From the NCBI GenBank assembly GCA_019113915.1, contig DXGM01000027.1:78767-142766 (forward strand): 64,000 nt of DNA. The letters run 5' to 3'. The stretch is from Candidatus Gordonibacter avicola. Lineage in GTDB: Bacteria; Actinomycetota; Coriobacteriia; Coriobacteriales; Eggerthellaceae. This document shows, piece after piece, positions 1 to 8,730 of the stretch (positions within the stretch are counted from its first letter, which is position 1; each line of letters starts with the position of its first letter). The notes under the pieces were generated by a model, which had not been told where the DNA came from, did no database searches, and was given only the letters and a program-made list of their open reading frames with translations. The position numbers were made by a program, and so were the translations under genes.

Positions 1-926
1 AGTCCGATATGGAAGCCGTTGGCGAAGTGGCTAAGAAGCTTGAAAAGTACGGTGGTATTTACGAAAACCTGTATGAGCGTTACATGGGCGGTAAAACCTG
101 CGAAGAATACATCCAGGCTGGCTTCGAAAATACCGGCGCCGCAAAAAAGATGACGTTTGATGAATTTAAGGAAAAGCAGTACTACGCATTCCCTACAAAG
201 GAAAAGTGGGAAGATCTGCCGGTCGGCCTCAGCCAGTTCCATGACGATCCCGAAGGGCATCCACTCTCAACACCTTCTGGTAAGTTGGAATACTATTCCA
301 CGCGTTTGGCTGACGAGTTTCCCGACGACAAGGAACGTGGCCCCGTACCTCACTGGGTGGATGAAGGCGCAGGCCATCAGGAACGGCAATATCTCGAACG
401 TGGGAGAAAGTACCCATTCCTTCTCGTATCAAACCATCCACGCTGGCGTGTCCATGCGAACCTCGACGACGTCACCTGGTTCCGCGAAATGGAAGAATAC
501 GTAAAAGTAACCGGTCCCGACGGCTACAAGTATGAGCCGGTGTGGGTGCACCCGATCGATGCCGGAAAGCTCGGTCTGCGCACCGGCGATGTCGTTAAGC
601 TCCACAACGAGCGTGGCGCTGTGCTGGGAGGCGTACGCGTAACCGAACGCATCATGCCCGGCGTCGTCTACCAGGATCATGGCAGCCGCGTCGACTCTAT
701 CGTACTTGGACGCGGAGGACTCGACCGCGGTGGCGCGAACAACCTCATCGCACCATACGCAACTACTTCAAGCCACGCATTCGGAGAAGTGACCAGCGGT
801 TTTTTGGTGGGTGTGGAAAAGGTAGATGTATTCAAGCTCGCCGAAGAATATCCCGAGGCCTTCAACCGCGACTACGATCCCGATTGCGGCCTCGTCGCCA
901 CGGCGCGCGTCGTGGAAGGAGCATAG
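1..926 (+). CDS. Transhydroxylase-like molybdopterin oxidoreductase, C-terminal part (cut by window start)
   Basis: The reading frame is open at the left edge (frame of position 3), so only about the last 308 residues are present. The visible part is the C-terminal molybdopterin dinucleotide binding domain: a SNHPRWRVHA segment, YEPVWVHPIDA, a GD-V-K-L-NERG-VLGG barrel strand, and a GGLDRGGANNLIAP segment near the end. From family knowledge these resemble the large subunit of Pelobacter pyrogallol-phloroglucinol transhydroxylase, a group related to gut catechol dehydroxylases. The catalytic residues and any FeS motif lie outside the window. The next gene starts 4 bases after the stop and is the matching FeS subunit, so the two form a heterodimer. 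The substrate cannot be read from this fragment; a phenolic compound is an inference. Confidence 0.85.
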   Translation, partial: SDMEAVGEVAKKLEKYGGIYENLYERYMGGKTCEEYIQAGFENTGAAKKMTFDEFKEKQYYAFPTKEKWEDLPVGLSQFHDDPEGHPLSTPSGKLEYYSTRLADEFPDDKERGPVPHWVDEGAGHQERQYLERGRKYPFLLVSNHPRWRVHANLDDVTWFREMEEYVKVTGPDGYKYEPVWVHPIDAGKLGLRTGDVVKLHNERGAVLGGVRVTERIMPGVVYQDHGSRVDSIVLGRGGLDRGGANNLIAPYATTSSHAFGEVTSGFLVGVEKVDVFKLAEEYPEAFNRDYDPDCGLVATARVVEGA

Positions 927-930
927 CATC

Positions 931-1749
931 ATGGGAAAAGTATTTGTATTCGATCACGCAAAGTGCAACGGTTGCCGCAACTGCCAGATAGCATGCAAAG
1001 ACGAGCACGTCGACAATGACTGGTCCCCTTGGGCAAAACCCCAACCTGACACCGGCCACTTCTGGACACATATTGAAGAACGTGTCTGTGGCCAAGTGCC
1101 AAAAGTCAAGGTTTCTTACCTGCTTCACATCTGCCAACACTGCGAGAATGCACCCTGCATCGAGGCTGCACCGGAAGCGGTTTTTCGTCGAGACGATGGC
1201 CTGGTCATCATCGACCCAGAAAAGGCAAAAGGTTTGAAGGAACTTGTCGAAGCGTGCCCCTATGAAGCCATTTTCTGGAACGAAGAACTTGAGCTTCCTC
1301 AGAAGTGCACAGGTTGCGCGCATCTCGTTGATGCAGGAGAGGTTCCTCACTGTGTCGATGTGTGTCCTCATGGCGCTTTACGCTTCGGCGATGAAGAAGA
1401 TTTTGAATCCGAATTGGCAATCGCCGAAGCGCTCGTACCAGAGCGTGCAAAAACAGACTGCCCACGCGTACACTACCTCAACCTTCCCAAGCGCTTCCTC
1501 GCTGGTCTTGTTGTAGACCTAGAGGCAGACGAGGTGGTAATCGGCGCAAAGGTTACGGCAGAAAACGTGGATTCTGGGGAAGTTCTAGTTACCGAAACCG
1601 ACGAATTCGGCGATTTCTGGTTCCACTGTGTTCCCGAAGCCAACTGGAAGCTCTATGTCGAAGCCGAAGGCTATCTCTCTCGCATGCTGGAAGCTTCCAC
1701 CGTTGAAGAGGACCGCAACGTAGGACCTGTGCAAGTGTTCGCGAGCTAA
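931..1749 (+). CDS. Transhydroxylase-like FeS subunit with C-terminal Ig/CNA-B-like domain
   Basis: Protein of 272 residues; the ATG at 931 has GGAAGGA 10 bases upstream. C12, C15, C18 and C22 form a ferredoxin CxxCxxCxxxC motif. They are followed by HICQHCENAPC, and by ACPYEAIFW with QKCTGC, giving about three 4Fe-4S sites. The phrase IDPEKAKG and the last 75 residues (a beta-rich carboxypeptidase-regulatory-like domain with TDEFGDFWF) are typical of the small subunit of Pelobacter transhydroxylase. It transfers electrons to, or structurally supports, the molybdenum subunit encoded just before it. There is no Tat or Sec signal, so the complex is probably cytoplasmic. A DASS carrier follows after 68 bases containing a GC-rich hairpin. 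Confidence 0.88.
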   Translation: MGKVFVFDHAKCNGCRNCQIACKDEHVDNDWSPWAKPQPDTGHFWTHIEERVCGQVPKVKVSYLLHICQHCENAPCIEAAPEAVFRRDDGLVIIDPEKAKGLKELVEACPYEAIFWNEELELPQKCTGCAHLVDAGEVPHCVDVCPHGALRFGDEEDFESELAIAEALVPERAKTDCPRVHYLNLPKRFLAGLVVDLEADEVVIGAKVTAENVDSGEVLVTETDEFGDFWFHCVPEANWKLYVEAEGYLSRMLEASTVEEDRNVGPVQVFAS

Positions 1750-1817
1750 GTAGGTAATAAGGGGAGCGGCGGGCGACGGGCCTCGGTCCGCGCTCGCCGC
1801 CTGAAAGGGGTGAACTC

Positions 1818-3242
1818 ATGAGTTCTGAAGCCTTGAAGAAAACATTCTCTGTCAAGGGAGTAGTGGGCATCGTCTTGTCGATCGTCGTCATGATCGCATC
1901 ATGCATGGTGCCAGGCACCGAAGCACTCTCCCACGAGGGAGCTATGGGCCTGGGCATCATGGCAACGGCCGTCATTCTCTGGATCTGCGAGACTTTTCCC
2001 GCAGGAGTCACCGGCATTCTCGTTCTCGTTTTGGCGGGAATGTTCAACGTCGTTCCGCTCAAAACGGTGTTTTCCGGATTTGGTGGCACGACGGTGTTTT
2101 TCGTCATCGGCGTGTTCAGCCTAACCATTCTGATGATGAAGACAAACCTGGGACAGCGACTCACCAGAAGGCTTGTCAAATGGGCCGGTCCTAACTCCAA
2201 GAAACTCGTACTAGCGTTCATGATAGGCTCGGCGCTTATCTCTACCGTTATGACCGACACGGGAGCTGTTGTTATCACTATGGGTTTGGCACTTCCGTTT
2301 CTGGAAGCCATCGGTCACAAGCCCGGCCAGTCCAATCTTGGAAAATGCCTGATGATAGGTGTAGCCTTTGCTGCCATCATGGGCGGATTCTGCACACCCG
2401 CTGGACACTCCATGAACGTCTTGGCGCTAGGTATGCTCCAAGAGTTTAACGGCGCAAGCATCGGCTTTTTGCAGTGGATGCTCGTGGGTGTTCCCTTCGC
2501 CATTGTTCTCATTCCCATTTGCTGGATCTTCCTCGTCAAAATCCTCAAACCCGAGCCCATCACTGAAGGCGATATCGAAACTATTCTTTCGGGAACGAGC
2601 GATTTGGGCAAGCTCAGTACCTTGGAGAAGAAGGCACTCGTCATGCTCATCGGCATTCCGGTGCTGTGGATTCTTGGCAACTGGATTCCCCTGCTGGATA
2701 CCACAACCGTAGCCGTCATTGGTTTGGCTATTATGTTTATGCCCGGCATGAATCTACTCGAATGGGAGGATATGCAGAAAGGTGTTCCGTGGAATATCGT
2801 TCTCATGCTGGGAGGCATCTTATCTCTGGGATCCATTTTGGGAGCAACTGGCGGAGCCGCTTACATAGCGAACCTGTTCCTTTCCAGTGGCGTGCTTGCC
2901 ATGGATCCTTTGGTTGCACTCCTACTGATTGGCGCGTTTGCTTACCTACTTCACACGTTTTTGCCCGTCGCACCCGCAATCCTCACCATTTTCCTGCCTC
3001 CGCTTTTTGTGTTCGCTGAAGCAGCTGGGATTCCGCCTGCGGTTCCGATGCTTATCATTGTGGCCATTGTGTCCGGAAACTTCATCTTGCCGCTGAATCC
3101 CACGATCACAGTAGCGTATGCGAAGGGCTACTTCACGTTTGCCGACGTAGCCAAAGCAGGCATCATTCCTGCAATTATCTTCGTGGCGATACTCGTTCCT
3201 TGGGTATCCTTCATGGCCGGGACTCTTGGATTAGGTATGTAA
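1818..3242 (+). CDS. DASS/SLC13 family anion:sodium symporter
   Basis: Polytopic membrane protein of 474 residues with about 11-13 hydrophobic segments. The SD AAAGGGGTGA precedes ATG 1818. It shows the two-fold repeated architecture of the divalent anion:Na+ symporter family. One hairpin-loop site reads TDTGAVV (in place of the usual SNT), and the second lies in LPLNPTITVAYAKGYF near the C terminus. FCTPAGHSMNVLALG sits between them. Family members import dicarboxylates, sulfate or aromatic acids. Because it follows a transhydroxylase-like pair in the same orientation, uptake of that enzyme's acidic substrate is a reasonable inference. The change at the first SNT motif means the cation and anion preference should not be assumed. 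Confidence 0.85.
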   Translation: MSSEALKKTFSVKGVVGIVLSIVVMIASCMVPGTEALSHEGAMGLGIMATAVILWICETFPAGVTGILVLVLAGMFNVVPLKTVFSGFGGTTVFFVIGVFSLTILMMKTNLGQRLTRRLVKWAGPNSKKLVLAFMIGSALISTVMTDTGAVVITMGLALPFLEAIGHKPGQSNLGKCLMIGVAFAAIMGGFCTPAGHSMNVLALGMLQEFNGASIGFLQWMLVGVPFAIVLIPICWIFLVKILKPEPITEGDIETILSGTSDLGKLSTLEKKALVMLIGIPVLWILGNWIPLLDTTTVAVIGLAIMFMPGMNLLEWEDMQKGVPWNIVLMLGGILSLGSILGATGGAAYIANLFLSSGVLAMDPLVALLLIGAFAYLLHTFLPVAPAILTIFLPPLFVFAEAAGIPPAVPMLIIVAIVSGNFILPLNPTITVAYAKGYFTFADVAKAGIIPAIIFVAILVPWVSFMAGTLGLGM

Positions 3243-3312
3243 CTTTCTTCTTGATGTCTGGGGGCTCTAGCAATGACACCTGTCTCCCTCAAGCGCCGCA
3301 AACGTCAAGAGG

Positions 3313-3534
3313 CTAGCGACGGTCAGAATTAGGCCTCAAAAGCTCATAAGCTTCGATGTTTAAGCTATCAGCAATTTTCTGGAGATTTTTAACCGACACG
3401 TTGATACGCCGCTGCTCAATCCCTCCGATATACGTTCGATGGAGGTTGCAGACGTTTGCAAGCCCCTCCTGTGAAAGGCCCGTACGCTTTCGATAGAACC
3501 TGAGATTTGCTGAAAGGACGTCAAAAATATCCAT
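3313..3534 (-). CDS. Small XRE-family DNA-binding regulator
   Basis: A 73-residue protein that is almost entirely one helix-turn-helix domain: RKRTGLSQEGLANVCNLHR is helix 2-3 and TYIGGIEQRRINVSVKNLQ follows. The LHRTYIGGIE wording is typical of controller proteins of restriction-modification systems and of related stand-alone XRE repressors. No methylase or endonuclease gene lies beside it. It converges with the DASS carrier, and only about 70 bases separate the two ends. It may be an orphan regulator acting on its own promoter to the right (3535-3680). Function beyond DNA binding is unknown. Confidence 0.8.
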   Translation of the reverse strand: MDIFDVLSANLRFYRKRTGLSQEGLANVCNLHRTYIGGIEQRRINVSVKNLQKIADSLNIEAYELLRPNSDRR

Positions 3535-3764
3535 GTCGTCTCTAATGATCGTAGTGCTAGTACCTCATTATTTTGAGTAAGCGCCTATGATATATCGACA
3601 GAATATAAGTAGCATTTAAGGTTCAAAGGAGTGAATAATCACAGATTAGACTATAGATAGCCAGTTCAAGGAGGTCTTGTCATCTACCCGTGTTGTCTTT
3701 TGCACGGGTAGATGCATTTACCTTGGCGGCATGAGAATAAGGGTATCGAGAACTCTGGAACTAC
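3535..3764. other. Gene-free stretch with a 12-bp inverted repeat (3681-3714)
   Basis: About 230 bases between the XRE gene and the dxr stop. It is AT-richer than its surroundings. It contains a perfect inverted repeat CATCTACCCGTG (3681-3692) and CACGGGTAGATG (3703-3714) with a 10-base spacer. The hairpin lies about 50 bases past the dxr stop on the minus strand and could end that operon, although no T-run follows. An AAGGAGGT sequence at 3668-3675 precedes a possible TTG start, but that frame runs into the dxr region antisense, so I do not call it a gene. Confidence 0.5.
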
Positions 3765-5096
3765 TTACGATAGTCGGCGGCGGGCTTCGGTGCGCGACCA
3801 GGTGTCGAGGGCTTCTAGTTGGTCGAGGCTTTCTACCTGCTGCACGCCAGCACGTTCGTGGGCGTCCATGACGGCTTCGACACACGCGGCTATGCCCAGG
3901 TAGGAGCTTTCTTCGGCAAGAAATGCGGCCACGGCCACCTCGTTGGCAGCGTTCATGACGCAAGGCAGTGTGCCGCCCACTTCACCCGCGTGGCGCGCGA
4001 GCGCGAGGCAACGGAACGTGTCCTCATCGGGCGCGGCGAACTCGAGCGACCCCAGCGTGCGGAAGTCGAGCGGAGCCACCGGCGCGTCCCAGCGCTCGGG
4101 GTAACTGAGCGCGAACTGGATGGGAATGCGCATGTCGGTGGTACCAAGGTGCGCCTTCACGCTGCCGTCGGCGAATTCCACCATGGAATGGATGGCACTC
4201 TGCGGCTGCACCACCACGCTGATGCGGTCGTACGGCATGGCGAACAGGTGGTGCGCCTCGATAACCTCAAGGCCCTTGTTCATGAGCGTGGATGAGTCGA
4301 TGGAAATTTTCGCACCCATATTCCACGTGGGATGTGCGAGCGCCTGAGCAGGCGTGATGTTCGCCAACTCGCTGCGCGTGCGACCGCGAAAGGGGCCACC
4401 GGATGCGGTCACCCACAGGCGCGACACCTCACGCGCGTCCTCGCCGAGCAGGCATTGGTAGATGGCGCCGTGCTCTGAGTCGATAGGCATGAGCGCGCCA
4501 GCCGGGCCGGTGGCAGGTGCCACGCCGGATGCACGGCGCTGTTCGTCCACCTGAGCGGCCAGCGGCATGATGAGGTCGCCACCCACCACGAGCGATTCCT
4601 TGTTGGCCAGCGCGAGCACCTTGCCTGCGCGCAGCGTTTCGTAGCTAGCTCGCAGGCCCGCCGCGCCCACCAGCGCGTTCACCACGATGTCGGCCTCGGG
4701 GAGCTGGGCCAACGCAGCAACCGCTTCTGCGCCAAACCCGAGTGTTGGCTCGGAAACTTCGCCCGCTGACGCCGCGCGGGATCCTTCAATTACGGCCGCT
4801 TCGCGACCTTCGCGCAGGATGGCAGAAGGAGCAGCGTCGCACTCGCTGACGAAGCGAGTTGACTGCTTGGCCAGAATGACACTCCGCAGTTCATCGGCCA
4901 CAGCTTCGCCTGCTAGGCGCTCGTCGCCTACGGCCAGGTGGCGCACGCCGAACTCGCGCGCCTGCGCCAACAACTCAGTCGCCCGCGTACCCACGGCCAG
5001 CCCCACCACCTGGAGCTTATCCGCATGCCGTCGCACCACGTCAAGCGTCTGCGTACCAATAGACCCCGTAGACCCCAGAACCACAATGCGCTTCAT
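3765..5096 (-). CDS. dxr: 1-deoxy-D-xylulose 5-phosphate reductoisomerase
   Basis: Converts DXP to 2-C-methyl-D-erythritol 4-phosphate, the first committed step of the MEP isoprenoid pathway. The start was set at ATG 5096 because MKRIVVLGSTGSIGTQTLDV is the normal N-terminal NADPH site and GAGGGTGA lies 5 bases upstream; a frame extension to 5135 lacks support. Visible motifs: ANKESLV, DSEHGAIYQCL (metal ligands), TASGGPFRG, HPTWNMGAKISIDSSTLMNK and DMRIPIQFALSYPER. At 443 residues it is longer than the usual 390-400, because of an insert near residues 80-125 between the cofactor domain and LGFGAEAV. It is the last gene of a pyrH-frr-uppS-cdsA-dxr order, but a 228-base gap with an inverted repeat separates it from cdsA. 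Confidence 0.97.
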   Translation of the reverse strand: MKRIVVLGSTGSIGTQTLDVVRRHADKLQVVGLAVGTRATELLAQAREFGVRHLAVGDERLAGEAVADELRSVILAKQSTRFVSECDAAPSAILREGREAAVIEGSRAASAGEVSEPTLGFGAEAVAALAQLPEADIVVNALVGAAGLRASYETLRAGKVLALANKESLVVGGDLIMPLAAQVDEQRRASGVAPATGPAGALMPIDSEHGAIYQCLLGEDAREVSRLWVTASGGPFRGRTRSELANITPAQALAHPTWNMGAKISIDSSTLMNKGLEVIEAHHLFAMPYDRISVVVQPQSAIHSMVEFADGSVKAHLGTTDMRIPIQFALSYPERWDAPVAPLDFRTLGSLEFAAPDEDTFRCLALARHAGEVGGTLPCVMNAANEVAVAAFLAEESSYLGIAACVEAVMDAHERAGVQQVESLDQLEALDTWSRTEARRRLS

Positions 5097-5146
5097 ATGT
5101 TCACCCTCTAGGTCACCCTTAATGTAGCTTTGCACGTATATTTACC

Positions 5147-5297
5147 GAAAATGGCAGAAAGGGCGCTTTGTGTACGGATTTTTGAGGAGCCCGGCAAACG
5201 CGACTATCGGCCACCTGGGATTATGTCGCCCACTATTCCTTTCGCTCGCCTCTGAGCGCCTGAAATCCGTACACAAAACGCCCTTTGTGCCATTTTC
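5147..5297. repeat. Imperfect 35-bp inverted repeat, MITE/REP-like
   Basis: The left arm (5147-5181) and right arm (5263-5297) are reverse complements apart from about three positions. Both carry GAAAATGGCA, AAAGGGCG and TTTGTGTACGGATTT. The spacer is about 81 bases with no reading frame. It fills most of the cdsA-dxr intergenic space. The arms are far longer than a terminator stem and have no flanking T-run, so it looks like a small non-autonomous element or a structured processing site. Confidence 0.7.
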
Positions 5298-5324
5298 TGC
5301 CTAACGGTCGGCGGAACCCAAAAC

Positions 5325-6239
5325 CTAATAAGGGATGCACCCGCCAACCACCAGCAATATAGCCGACGTCACAGCCACCAGGAACAGTGAGTCACACCGG
5401 TCGAGCAGGCCTCCGTGACCGGGCATTATGGTGCCGGAGTCTTTGAAGCCGGAGTTGCGCTTGATGCGGCTTTCCGCCAAGTCGCCCAGCACGCCCATGA
5501 GTCCGCTGATCACGCCAAATACGATAGCCTGCGGGATGCTCATCACCACACCGGGCACCAGCGTCATCAAGCACCAGAACACCGCCGACCCCGCAAGCCC
5601 CGCCAGAAACCCTTCCCAGCTTTTCTTCGGCGATGTGCGCGGTGCCAGCTTATGCTTGCCAAACTTGCTTCCCACCAGGTAGGCAAAGGAGTCGTTCGCC
5701 CACACGCTCAGGAAAATACCCAGCACCAGCACCCCGCCCCACGGCGCCTCAAGCGACTGGCGCACCACGATGATGCTGGATAGCAGCATGCCGCAGTACG
5801 CAGCGCCAAAGAAACTCACGCCCACGTCGGGCACACGCGCACGCATCCAAAACACGTACCACACGATAAGTGCCAGCAGCAGCGCCAGACTCACGTAGAG
5901 CGCGCCCTCTATGCCCAGGAAAAATACCCCAACGGGGTACAGCATCGCGGCCACAATGCCCAGCATCTCGTTGGGTAGTTTCGCGTCAGCGCGCAGCATG
6001 TAGTAGAATTCGCCAGCCGTAATGCCGGCCATGGCCACCAGCAGCGCCAGTGTAGTCCACTCGCTCACCAGGATACACACCACCGACACCGCAATGTAGA
6101 TGAAGCCCGTACGGAAGCGCACCTGGAAGTTCGTGGGATTCTTCAGCTTCTTGGGGGTTTTGTCCTGCGCGAACTCTTTGAGTCGCTCTTTGCGCGAGCG
6201 CTCGGCGGCAGCAAGCTCGGCGTCCGTTCGATCGGACAC
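5325..6239 (-). CDS. cdsA: Phosphatidate cytidylyltransferase
   Basis: Makes CDP-diacylglycerol from phosphatidic acid and CTP in the inner membrane, the branch point of phospholipid synthesis. The protein has 304 residues with about 7-8 membrane segments after a charged N-terminal stretch of about 45 residues. The CTP_transf_1 signature is complete near the C terminus: SRIKR, KDSG, MPGHGGLLDR. The start codon is GTG at 6239, one base after the uppS stop, so translation is probably coupled to uppS. The extended basic N terminus is longer than in E. coli CdsA but common in Actinobacteria. Confidence 0.96.
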   Translation of the reverse strand: MSDRTDAELAAAERSRKERLKEFAQDKTPKKLKNPTNFQVRFRTGFIYIAVSVVCILVSEWTTLALLVAMAGITAGEFYYMLRADAKLPNEMLGIVAAMLYPVGVFFLGIEGALYVSLALLLALIVWYVFWMRARVPDVGVSFFGAAYCGMLLSSIIVVRQSLEAPWGGVLVLGIFLSVWANDSFAYLVGSKFGKHKLAPRTSPKKSWEGFLAGLAGSAVFWCLMTLVPGVVMSIPQAIVFGVISGLMGVLGDLAESRIKRNSGFKDSGTIMPGHGGLLDRCDSLFLVAVTSAILLVVGGCIPY

Positions 6240-6240
6240 G

Positions 6241-7065
6241 CTACTTCACCGCCCCAAACCGACGATCGCGCCCCTGAAACTCCAACAGCGCCCGCAAGAA
6301 CTCGTACCGATCGAAGTCCGGCCACAGCACATCCGTGCACACAAATTCGGAATAGGCAATCTGCCACAGCAAAAAGTTCGACACGCGCATTTCACCACTC
6401 GTGCGAATGAGCAGGTCAGGGTCAGGAATGCCCGCGGTATAGAGGTGCGCCGCCAACGCTTCTTCAGACAGCGGCTCCGGCGTGCGACCCTCACGCAGGG
6501 CGGCGTGCGCTTCATCCATATAGGCCTGCACAGCGTCGAGCAGTTCCACGCGTCCGCCGTAGTTCACGGCCACGATCAGTGTCATGCCGTCGTTGTCCTT
6601 CGTTTTCTCCCACGCCTTGGCGAACGCGTCGCGCGTTTTTTTGGGCAGCGCGTCGGTGCGCCCGATAGTCATAACGCGCACGTGTTCCTCGTGCAGGCCA
6701 TCCACCTCGGCAAGCATGGTGGTGGCAAACAGGTTCATAAGGCCGATGACCTCGTCCTGCGGCCGCTTCCAGTTCTCGGATGAAAACGAGTAGATGGTGA
6801 GGTAGCGCACACCCACGTCTGACGCGCAGCGAATGGTTTCGCGCACAGCCTCAATGCCGGCCTTGTGCCCGAACAGGCGATTCTTGCCGCGCTCCTTCGC
6901 CCAGCGCCCGTTGCCGTCCATGATAACCGCCACATGCTCCGGCACCGCCGCAGGGTCAAGCTGCGTCGGATCAAGATCCGCCGGCGGGTTCGGAAATATG
7001 TACTCAAGCGGCTTATTCAATAAAGTAGCGCTTTCTGGTTGAAGTTCAAAAGCACGAGCCAACAA
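6241..7065 (-). CDS. uppS: Isoprenyl (undecaprenyl) diphosphate synthase
   Basis: Cis-prenyltransferase that builds the C55 lipid carrier for peptidoglycan by adding isopentenyl units to farnesyl diphosphate. Motifs: HVAVIMDGNGRWA (catalytic Asp and diphosphate loop), GHKAG, SSENWKRP, and IPDPDLLIRTSGEMRVSNFL with QIAYSEF at the C-terminal site. The N-terminal start is uncertain: the longest frame begins at a TTG (7065) without a clear SD, and another TTG lies 14 codons in. The start region abuts a long structured repeat (7096-7257). It lies directly upstream of cdsA. Confidence 0.95.
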   Translation of the reverse strand: MLARAFELQPESATLLNKPLEYIFPNPPADLDPTQLDPAAVPEHVAVIMDGNGRWAKERGKNRLFGHKAGIEAVRETIRCASDVGVRYLTIYSFSSENWKRPQDEVIGLMNLFATTMLAEVDGLHEEHVRVMTIGRTDALPKKTRDAFAKAWEKTKDNDGMTLIVAVNYGGRVELLDAVQAYMDEAHAALREGRTPEPLSEEALAAHLYTAGIPDPDLLIRTSGEMRVSNFLLWQIAYSEFVCTDVLWPDFDRYEFLRALLEFQGRDRRFGAVK

Positions 7066-7095
7066 AAGGGCACAGGTTGATAGAGGGTGACACAG

Positions 7096-7257
7096 GTTGG
7101 CGTAGTAAGTCAGCGAGAAGCGTCGAGGTGCCCCGAATTGCCGTGAAAGCTTGAGGAAGCGTACTTAAGTACGCGACGAAAGCTTGGAGCGGCAAGGCGG
7201 GGTGCCGCGACGCTTCGCAGCGTCGAGCGGTTGCGCGGGCCGTAGGCCCGCGCAACC
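7096..7257. repeat. Structured intergenic repeat, copy A
   Basis: One of three related long imperfect palindromes in the window. The head GTTGGCGTAGTAAGTCAGCG is followed by arm AAGCGTCG (7118-7125), which pairs with CGACGCTT (7208-7215). The centre is the perfect palindrome GCGTACTTAAGTACGC (7159-7174). The tail is a perfect 13-bp hairpin (7229-7241 with 7245-7257) with a GTA loop that touches the frr stop codon. Compare copies at 15867-16032 and 40192-40350. Confidence 0.75.
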
Positions 7258-7814
7258 TAAATCTCCATCACTTCCGCTTCCTTCTTCTTGAAGGCAGCTT
7301 CCACTTCGGCTACGTACTTGTCGGTGAGTTTCTGCACGTCAGCCTGGGCGCGGCGCTCGTCGTCCTCGGGCAGATTGTCGTCCTTGACGGCGCGCTCCAA
7401 AGCGGCGTTCGCGTCCTGGCGAGCCTTGCGCACGGCAACGCGTGCTTCCTCGGCGTACACCTTGCACTGCTTCACCAGTTCACGACGGCGCTCCTCGGTC
7501 AGCGAGGGGAACGGCAGGCGGATGACCGACCCGTCGTTGGACGGCGTCACGCCCAAGTCGCTCTCCAGAATAGCGTGCTCGATAGCACCTAGAACGCCCT
7601 TGTCCCACGGCTCGATGACCAGCATGTGCGCGTCGGGCGTCTTGATGCCCGCCATCTGGTTCACCGGTGTCGGCACGCCGTAGTAGTCCACCTTGATGCG
7701 GTCGAGCAGCATCGCGTTCGCGCGCCCCGTGCGAACCGCGCCGAAATTATCGTGCAGCGACGTGAGGGCCTTCTGCATGCGCTCCTCTGCCTGCGCCATG
7801 ATATCGTTGACCAT
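7257..7814 (-). CDS. frr: Ribosome recycling factor
   Basis: Releases 70S ribosomes from mRNA after termination, together with EF-G. It has the expected length of 185 residues and one domain family throughout. The characteristic stretch VRTGRANAMLLDRIKVDYYG lies at residues 27-46, followed by PVNQMA, the IEPWDKG strand, ILESDLGVTPSNDGSVIRLPFP and a long C-terminal helical arm rich in Lys/Glu. The ATG at 7814 has AAAGGA 8 bases upstream. It follows pyrH in the usual bacterial order, separated by about 70 bases. Confidence 0.98.
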   Translation of the reverse strand: MVNDIMAQAEERMQKALTSLHDNFGAVRTGRANAMLLDRIKVDYYGVPTPVNQMAGIKTPDAHMLVIEPWDKGVLGAIEHAILESDLGVTPSNDGSVIRLPFPSLTEERRRELVKQCKVYAEEARVAVRKARQDANAALERAVKDDNLPEDDERRAQADVQKLTDKYVAEVEAAFKKKEAEVMEI

Positions 7815-7883
7815 ATCCCGAATCCTTTCACCCGGCTCCTTGCGGCGCGCCCGGCCGCAGCCGACGCGCGTTTGTGCTTGCGC

Positions 7884-8600
7884 CTATTCTACCGTGGTTC
7901 CGACGTTTTCGCCCTTCAAAGCGCGCGAAATGTTGCCCTTCACCGTAAGGTCGAACACGATCATGGGCAGGTGATTGTCCATACAGAGCGACGTCGCCGT
8001 GGAATCCATCACGTTCAGGCCCTTCGACAGCACATCCATGTAGCTGATGCGGTCGAAACGCTTGGCATCCGGGTTCTTCGTGGGGTCGCTGTCGTACACG
8101 CCGTCCACCTTCGTGGCCTTCATGAGGCAGTCTGCGTCCAGCTCGCAGGCGCGCAGGGCCGCCGTCGTGTCGGTAGTGAAGTAGGGATTGCCCGTGCCAG
8201 CAGCCAAAATAACCACGCGACCCTTCTCCAAATGGCGAATGGCGCGACGGCGGATGTAGGGTTCCGACACCTCCTGCATGGTGATGGCACTCTGCACGCG
8301 CGAGAAAATACCATGGCGCTCGAAAGCATCCTGCAGGGCCAGCGCGTTCATGACGGTAGCCAGCATGCCGATGTAGTCGGCCTGGGCGCGATCCATACCC
8401 TTAGCCGAAGCGGACAAGCCGCGGAAGATGTTGCCGCCACCCACCACAATGGCCAGCTGCACGCCATCGCGTACGATGTCGGCTATCTGGTCGGCCAGGT
8501 CATCCACTACTTTCGGATCGATGCCATAGCCGACGTCTCCCGCCAACGCCTCGCCGGATAGCTTCAGCAACACGCGACGGTAGCGATACTCTTCAGACAT
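7884..8600 (-). CDS. pyrH: UMP kinase
   Basis: Phosphorylates UMP to UDP, feeding pyrimidine nucleotide pools and cell-wall sugar nucleotides. Hexameric amino-acid-kinase-fold enzyme, 238 residues. Visible motifs: LLKLSGEAL with glycine loop, [16 protein letters not shown]-like [27 protein letters not shown], and [13 protein letters not shown] near the C-terminal half. Start ATG 8600 is preceded by GAAGGGAAGAGG. The upstream neighbours usual in many bacteria (rpsB, tsf) are absent here; an htrA gene occupies that side instead. Confidence 0.98.
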   Translation of the reverse strand: MSEEYRYRRVLLKLSGEALAGDVGYGIDPKVVDDLADQIADIVRDGVQLAIVVGGGNIFRGLSASAKGMDRAQADYIGMLATVMNALALQDAFERHGIFSRVQSAITMQEVSEPYIRRRAIRHLEKGRVVILAAGTGNPYFTTDTTAALRACELDADCLMKATKVDGVYDSDPTKNPDAKRFDRISYMDVLSKGLNVMDSTATSLCMDNHLPMIVFDLTVKGNISRALKGENVGTTVE

Positions 8601-8655
8601 AAGCCCTCTTCCCTTCGACGCCTTGTTCAGTGCACTCGTTCAAACAATCTTACCT

Positions 8656-8694
8656 GAAAAAGAAAACGGCCGCGCTTATCGCACGGTCGTTTTC
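8656..8694 (-). terminator. Rho-independent terminator after htrA
   Basis: A 14-bp stem (8662-8675 with 8681-8694, including two G-T pairs) with a 5-base loop. It is followed on the minus strand by TTTTTCAGG, and lies 37 bases past the htrA stop. Confidence 0.85.
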
Positions 8695-8730
8695 GGTCAT
8701 TTCACGCAAAGGACAGACGTGAGGGCTTTG

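Noticed and set aside
3677..3871. TTG-started 64-codon frame with an AAGGAGGT upstream
   Set aside because: It runs antisense into the 3' end of dxr, has an Arg/Gly/Cys-rich composition typical of shadow frames, and its start lies in an inverted repeat.
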